From positions 682,001-746,000 of the forward strand of contig JAJNNX010000013.1 of the NCBI GenBank assembly GCA_023159155.1: a stretch of DNA of 64,000 nt, read 5' to 3'. Every line of letters starts with the position of its first letter. Position 1 is the first letter of the stretch. The notes under the pieces were generated by a model, which worked only from the letters and a program-made list of their open reading frames with translations, did not search any database and was not told the DNA's origin. The position numbers and the translations under genes were made by a program. The DNA is from Ustulina deusta (lineage: Eukaryota; Ascomycota; Sordariomycetes; Xylariales; Xylariaceae). Positions 57,687-64,000 of this stretch are shown one piece after another.

Positions 57687-59991
57687 GCTGTCGCCAATTT
57701 AGTCGCCTTTCAGCAAGGCGGAGCTTTGCGGACCTCAGTCGAACCGAACTTAGCAATGCAGATGTCAGAGGAGAAAAGGATACGGCCTAGCAGGTCATAT
57801 CCCAAAAAAACGAAGAAAAGAGGTCGTGGAGGAGTCTGTCCTGGGCCTCGGGTGGGATGGACGGGACGTGGTGTTGTGGTGATTGAGGCAACCGGGTGGG
57901 TTGGTTCGTGTGTGCGTGCGAGGGTCGAAGTTCGGTGCGCACTAGCTTCCCACCTATTTTGTGTGCTTTGTGCTTTGTGTTGTGCTTTGTGCAGCAGTTT
58001 TGAGCACGAACCTTCTTCTGCTTGCTTCACTGCCCTGCTGCCCTGTATCCAGTGCACTAGCCACTGCTGTCTCTTGTCGCTTAGGCGGAATCGGAAAATG
58101 TTTTGGCAGTGCCGAGCGGGCAGTGGGGTGGGGCGGGGCTAGGTATAGCTTACATACATAGCTCTGTTCCCCGAGGCACCTCTTTCCTCGAGTTTTGATT
58201 TGTCTATTGCATTTTTCAGTGGTTATTACTTATTAGTGCGCTGCTGACTCATTGAGTCTTGGTGGGGCATGAGTTGATAAGGTTCAGCGATAGCGTCAGA
58301 TAGGGCTTGCACCTTGGAAATCCTGCAATCGTCATTCAATCTTGTCACCTTTTGGTAGCCGTATCCCAGCAGCTCCTAGAGGCGATTTCACCTCTCGTGT
58401 TAGCCTACCTAGTAGTTGTAAACAAGCATGTCGAGGCAGATAGCGAGGTGTCAATTGTTGATATAAAGCTTCCCCAGCTCATTCTGCCACGGACCTGAAA
58501 GAAAGCAGCTGCAAACTACCTAGGTATGTGGTAGGTATTTGTTTACTTCCTTATTCCAGAAAGTTAGAATACCACGTGGAGGCGCAACCGACAACCCGAC
58601 CACTTAGTCCATAACATGATACATCGAAATCCATCCGATATTCCCTGGACGTCATCTCTATTATACCCATCCCATGTTAAGATGCTAAGGCCTATTTATA
58701 AGACGCTGCATAAAGATACATTTTACATTCCACCCCACAATTGTTGAGTGTACGATAACGACATGATAAGCAGGTATTCCTCGTTATTAGTCCTTGGGGG
58801 CCGGTACCTAACCAGCAACAAGACGAGAAGACGCACGATGCGACTCCGATTTTATAGTCAACCGGGTATTTCCATATGGACTACCGAGGTAGATTATCGG
58901 CCGTGAGTAGAGGTAGGTATTCAAACGCTCTGTGAGAGCATGTTATCTTATCCGACTCATAGGATAACCACAAGGCGCACTGACATGCAGGAACAATTGA
59001 TGACTTGCATATTATTATGGACTGATTGCGCTGGTCAGGGGTTGCACGGCTCGGCTATCACAGATATCGTCTATCTGCATTAAGTGCCTGGAGACATCGC
59101 AACAGTGACGTACCTACACCGTCTCCGGACACGAGCGTACCCAAGGTTATGTTAGGTACCTTGATATACTAGGTACCTATGTAGTGTAGACATAGACGTT
59201 GACTAGGTACCTACATGTATGATGTCGCATGTACTATGTATAACATGGCATATCGGCGTACTTATAGTAACAGGTGTAATAACCCCTGCTAGAAGAGAAA
59301 AAGAACAAGGCGAAAAAGAACAGTACTGGAAGGTAGCAAGTAGTATCAAAAACAGCAATAAGGGACAGAGGATAGATAGACATTGCACTGCATATCAATA
59401 GCTAAACCTAACCGGTGGGGTGATGTGACGTCTCGCTCGCGCGCGAGGGATTTCGATTTGATTTTTGTTGATAATGAGTATTGCTTATCTCTCACGACCG
59501 AATGATATGTGATGTTGACATGTCGGGGGACCACCGAACCAGAGATAAGGAGCTCGGAACTCCCAGGTACAAATACTCGCCAGGCGCCTCTCTCTTGTAG
59601 TTCCATGCAGAGATAACTGTACCTACCTATCTGCCTGTCTGCCATCTCTCTCAGTCTCCTTTGTGCAGTTCCGGCCCTCCCCCTCTCAGGAGTGACGGAT
59701 ATGGTCGTTAAAATGGTACATGGTGGCTGAAGGAGTATCCTCTCACTTTCTACCACTGTTCCCTCTTCTCAGCCAGAGGCTAGTGCTCGGGTACGTATTT
59801 AGAGCTTTGCCTGCCTCTCCCATCGATCAGTCGCCAGTCAGTCGGTCAGTCAGTCAGTCAAGTCGGTCAATCAATTTAACCTTATGTGCTACGGTGTTCC
59901 GCGACGAAGCCTTATCCAATCCCGAGTGAGAAGGTCACAAGACTCGATTATTCGACGCATATGATTCCCTACCATCCACTAGGCCGTAGTT

Positions 59992-60007
59992 GACACAGCG
60001 CTGTGTC
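59992..60007. repeat. 16-bp perfect palindrome
   Basis: GACACAGCGCTGTGTC reads identically on both strands and is flanked by near-symmetric GTT and GAC. Candidate dyad site for a dimeric DNA-binding protein; no gene starts close by. Confidence 0.6.
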
Positions 60008-62230
60008 GACTAGGCACTTATCGCCAAGGTTGCTCATGTGATGGGGAGAGTTGACAAGGTGTGGCATGTGAGAAAGAAAAGAAAATGGGGGGCTAAACAG
60101 ACAACAATGCGGGCCAAGGATAGGTTGGTCTACGCAACAGGTACCTCCTACGTACCAACTGCTCGAGCTTCCAAGCTTTTCCCAAGCTTCTTACAACACA
60201 GCACTGCAGATGTGCAGTCTGGTCCGGTACCGCTTGCTGCAGTGTACTGGATACCTACAGCACTGGTCAACGACACAGCGAGTCCACCCACTATGGTGTC
60301 TGCCCGTAGCGCACACCCCCAACGTACGGTACCTAATCGCCCACCACGATTAGCGCGCCTGTTGGGCTGATTCACTGGTGTGGTTTACACTTGCGCCGGG
60401 AAGACGTCGCGAGTTCTAACGCTGTCCCACCGCATCTTCTCGCAAGTCGAAAAATCGCTATACCATTGATGATACGATGGATGCATAGGTACCTCTCATC
60501 TCAAACCTCTAAACAAACCTCGACAGGACGACAGGCCATCTGCAGTATTTATACCGTCTGTCCTATTCCCTACCTACAGACCAGATACCTCAGTCTGGTC
60601 TGTGTCTGGTCTACCGAGGTGGAAAGGATCCCACATCCAACCCACTTTCTCCTTTTCGCCCGGCCGTTCTCATTTCGTCTCGCCGAATGCGGATCATCTC
60701 CATTGAGCAAGTAACCACCAACCAGAACTGCAGGACCAAGGATGGGACCAGGGACGAGAGGGAATTAAGGAGAGAGAGGGGGAGCGAGGTAAAATAAAAA
60801 TAGAAAACCGGATGACAAGGTGGAGAAAACGGTTTTCACGAAACGGTTCCAGAACGCCGAAACCTGCCACCACATATTACCTACCTCTAGGTATTCGTAG
60901 GTATTCGACGCACTCCTCGGAGATACAGGAAATTACTTAGTGTTGGGTATTAGTGTGCACTACCGTGGTACGCTCACTACGCGCGACCGCCTAGGAGAGG
61001 AGGGGGGAGCAGAAATGCGAAGCTTACTTTTCTCCCCCAAGGTAGGCTTGTCCACTGTCGATGCCCGTCTGCTGACCCGAACACGCCACACTACGCTGCG
61101 CGCTATGTTTCCTCTCCGTGTGCCGAGCGACCCAAGTCCAAGTCTCGAGTGGCTAACAATGACGTTGTCTACATCTATTGGACGGATTCCACGAACATCG
61201 TGAACAACCCATCGATTGTCTGTAAAGGGAAAATAGAAGGAAAGAGCGGATGTGGAATTCGAGGAGACGGGTAGACAGGGGCTCTACGCTATATCCACGT
61301 CAACAAGGAGTGTAGTACGATGTTGCCGACGTCAACACATTGCCTATTGCACATTGCACAACATTCCGGCATTCGCCCGAGATGGATGGGATGATGGATA
61401 AAAAGGAGGGCGCGTGACCATCTATTATTTTGGTCATGTCTCCTTACTCTATACTGAGACTTAAAAAAAAAAAATCTGAAGCGAATGGGATATTGGGTGG
61501 TGATAAGGCGAGGTGAACCGTGAGGGGTACAACATCCCAACGCCAGACAAGAAAAAGGCCATTTGCGGACAAAAATCTCCCGCTCGACAAACTCCGGTTG
61601 AGTCTTTGCCACAACCTATTTTGAGCCAGATTACGGTACCCACTTACTTACTCACTCCAGGTATGCATCCTATGCGCTGTATACACATATCAGGTGGAGT
61701 AGGAAGTGAAGGTTAGGCAGGTAGGTGAGTTAGTTAGGTTAGCAATGCATCTGAGCTACCGTTTGGCTGTGCTACGACGGTTGCCTTTTAAATCAAGCAA
61801 GGCTCCCTACTCTAGCGCATTCTATAAATTATTTACTATAGTATATGTTCCTCTCGTAGTATAGATACCTCCTAGGTAATCGATTCTCCATGAATAAAAC
61901 CAGTACAATTCATCCAACGACGAGTCCATAGAAACTAGCTCACTACACGTAAACTAAGTGCCAGCCAGCCCAGCTCAGCCGAGAGAACCTAGGAATTGAA
62001 TCACGTTGCATGGCGATGAATCAAAGTTTCCGAACTTACACCACCTACCCCTACCTCCTGCATAAAGCAACGCGAGATCAACAACCTTGCCATAGTACAC
62101 TAGGTAATTGCTCCCCCTCCCAAAATACCTACCTACCTACCCGTGCAAACGAACGAACGAGCGTGGTGCAGTGTAAATAAACAGACCAAGGCCTAACTAA
62201 TTACCGTACGCGCTCGGAAGCCGCCGATGA

Positions 62231-62311
62231 GGGGGGGGGGGGGGGGGGGTGCGGCAAAGCAAATCCCTTGCCAGGCCGTTATACTGTAACTTCAGGCGGT
62301 ATTAGTAGTAA

Positions 62312-62354
<43 letters not shown>
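62231..62354. repeat. G19 homopolymer and (TAG)n microsatellite
   Basis: A 19-base G run (62231-62249) is followed 60 bp later by a (TAG)n array at about 62312-62354, some 14 units. These are expected length-variable loci and possible assembly-error points; poly-G may also form quadruplex structures. Confidence 0.85.
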
Positions 62355-63714
62355 TAGTACACGGTCCCTGTCTTTTCCTTTGCCTTGCCTAAAGTACTTA
62401 AGGTGGTATCATCTGTGTCCTTCATTACTTACTGCCTCGATATTATCTCAAGACTTCCCGACCCGGTTGCAAAGGAAGGTAGGGCAATCCACGGCCAGCC
62501 AGCCAGTCTCGATATTACTCGCGCACCAGAGCCCAGCCCGATACAGATGCTAAACTTCGAAAGTACAGTAGTAGCTAAGTAAGTCGCGGCGGGAATTGGA
62601 ATTGGAATGAATGAATAACTCGAATGATAGATGATAGGGTAGGTCCGTATAGTCACATACCTACACTACTACCTAGGTAGATAGGAACGCAACGCCGAAT
62701 CAATGATCCCGGTTGTCGGGCTCTGCACGGGATCTGTCTGGAGAGGAGAAAGAAAAAAAAGCCAAAGAAATAAATAACAAATTGGAGTAGGGTTTGTCTA
62801 TACAATCAATCAAATCCATGTAGACATGATAGGAGGGGGGCGCGTCTACCATTTTCCGTATTGCTGGGAGGGCGTGGAATAGAAAAGGTGGATAAAGATA
62901 CAACATACCTCTACAATACCATGGTCGAGCTCGTGAGCGAGCAAAAAGCAGTCTTGAGAAACTTATATACTCCGCACTACCTAGCTCCACTACGACGCTA
63001 AAGCTACCAATTCGTATTATCTAGAGTCGTTAAGTTAGACGAGGTAGGTATTTGACAAGGCAACACCAACCAACCAACCAGCCCCATCAGAAAAAAAAGA
63101 AAAAAAAACCCCCCCGACCAATCAGTATATACTACCCCGTGTGATGTAGGTATTTCCCTTGTCTCTTGTAGAATAAGAGAAAAAAACAAGGACGAGCCCA
63201 TTTCTCTTATTTATCATATTTCCATCCCAAGAAGAATGATAAAAAGAGATAAGAAGGATCCCCAACACAGAAAATACAACAGCACAAAATCAAGGAAAAG
63301 AAAAGAAACAAAATAGAAGAGAAAAGGAGAAGCCGGGAGCCCAAAGATGATGTCCTTCCAAATTTCTCTCTTCTCGCTATTATAGCCAATACCTACAACA
63401 AACACACCCATGCCACCCCACCCCACCCCCAACACCGTCTTCGTTTCTCCAGATAAGATATAAACAATAATTAAATAACCAAGCATTTGTCGTTTGGTTA
63501 ATAAAAAGGGGTTGGTGGCTGAAGAAGGTAAGCAAATAACTTTGCTCTCGCTGGCGTTCGTTCTCGCGAGAAGAAATGAGACACACTTTTTTTTTTTCAA
63601 TTCTCTTTCCAAAACTCCTTTTATGTGGGCTTGCCTCCTCCTTTTCCTGCTGCTAGCCGTGAATCTGCATTGATACCATTCGAATTCGTTCAGAAATAAA
63701 TCGTAGAACTCTAC

Positions 63715-63936
63715 CTAACCCATGGGGTAAAGGGTTGGTCCGGTCGTCTCATAGTATCGAATAGTGAAACCGTCTCTGGTATGCCCTATCCGGAACGCCC
63801 TGATGCTGTAGTCTGAGCTGAAAATGTAGATGGACGATCTAGCTGTGTTCGTAGCTTGACCGCCGGCCGTGGGTATCAGTATCTCACCATTTATGCCCCA
63901 ATGGTGATCGTTTTGGAAAACATATCGCTCTCCTAC
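63715..63936 (-). CDS. 3' exon of a gene leaving the window, family unknown
   Basis: The minus strand from 63936 (after a GAAATAG acceptor at 63937-63939) is open for 73 codons to a TAG at 63715-63717. It contains ERYVFQNDHHWGINGEILIP, SSIYIFSSDYSIRAFRIG and RYYETTGPTLYPMG, with good coding character. The upstream part of the gene lies beyond 64000. No family is recognised; the Ile/Tyr-rich, strand-like pattern suggests a beta-rich fold. The phase at the acceptor is inferred only from the long open frame. Confidence 0.45.
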   Translation of the reverse strand, partial: VGERYVFQNDHHWGINGEILIPTAGGQATNTARSSIYIFSSDYSIRAFRIGHTRDGFTIRYYETTGPTLYPMG

Positions 63937-64000
63937 CTATTTCAAAAAACAAAAAGAAACCCGCCACACCCTAGTCAAATGATGCTTGGTCCATCACTTG

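Larger units (their letters stand above)
57687..63714. other. Long gene-free region with simple repeats
   Basis: About 6 kb without a supportable gene. It has the STM1-like promoter at its left end and, elsewhere, repeated TACCTAGGTA-type words (for example 59150-59215), GTCA tetramers (59830-59865), a 16-bp palindrome, a G19 run with a (TAG)n tract, and pyrimidine/purine-biased stretches (63060-63360). Short frames (for example 60038-60370) have no domain or splicing logic. It may hold the long promoter or 5' leader of a gene, or a non-coding transcript; the sequence alone does not tell. Confidence 0.5.

Overview
The window looks like chromosomal DNA of a filamentous ascomycete (Pezizomycotina, most likely Sordariomycetes). 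The evidence is short introns (48-137 bp) with GTRNGY-type donors and CTAAC-like branch points, near-GCCACC start contexts, recognisable fungal orthologues (AFI1-type DENN protein, STM1, RPB6, TFIIIA, S-formylglutathione hydrolase), a Fot1/pogo transposon, and a 13 kb block with the extreme C-to-T/G-to-A erosion typical of repeat-induced point mutation (RIP). The species cannot be fixed from the sequence alone.

Layout. 1-13150 is an AT-rich, stop-saturated RIP block holding dead repeats, including a 12-copy 21-bp minisatellite and one less eroded island. 13150-19000 is a graveyard at its edge: a gene that has lost its 5' part (13363-13764), an intact YrdC/Sua5-like gene (14116-14886), a decayed GH18 chitinase (16954-17770) and another decayed frame (18178-18690). 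21189-35706 is ordinary gene space: AFI1-like trafficking protein, S-formylglutathione hydrolase, a small secreted cysteine-rich protein assembled from three exons, a divergent RPB6/TFIIIA pair, and a membrane protein with a large glycosylated ectodomain. 36896-40693 holds two divergent paralogues of a family I do not recognise, with matching intron phases and separated by a degenerate CAGACCTT-type satellite. 42939-46913 is a secreted FAD-linked oxidoreductase gene split by a complete 1922-bp Fot1/pogo element (41-bp terminal inverted repeats, TA target duplication, intact 552-residue transposase). 48061-57686 carries an amino acid transporter, a HIT-domain protein, a Ser-rich protein and an STM1/SERBP1-type ribosome-binding protein. 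57687-63714 is a 6 kb gene-free stretch rich in simple repeats, followed by the 3' exon of a gene that leaves the window on the minus strand.

How the genes fit together. The housekeeping genes do not form one pathway. The suggestive local associations are: RPB6 (a subunit shared by all three RNA polymerases) and TFIIIA (5S rRNA initiation by Pol III) fire from one 500-bp spacer; and the accessory region 36-47 kb combines paralogue divergence, a decayed satellite, a fresh transposon insertion and a TPR relic, so it looks like a rapidly changing segment. Most gene models given here required manual splicing; every proposed splice set keeps the frame and gives a CDS length divisible by three.
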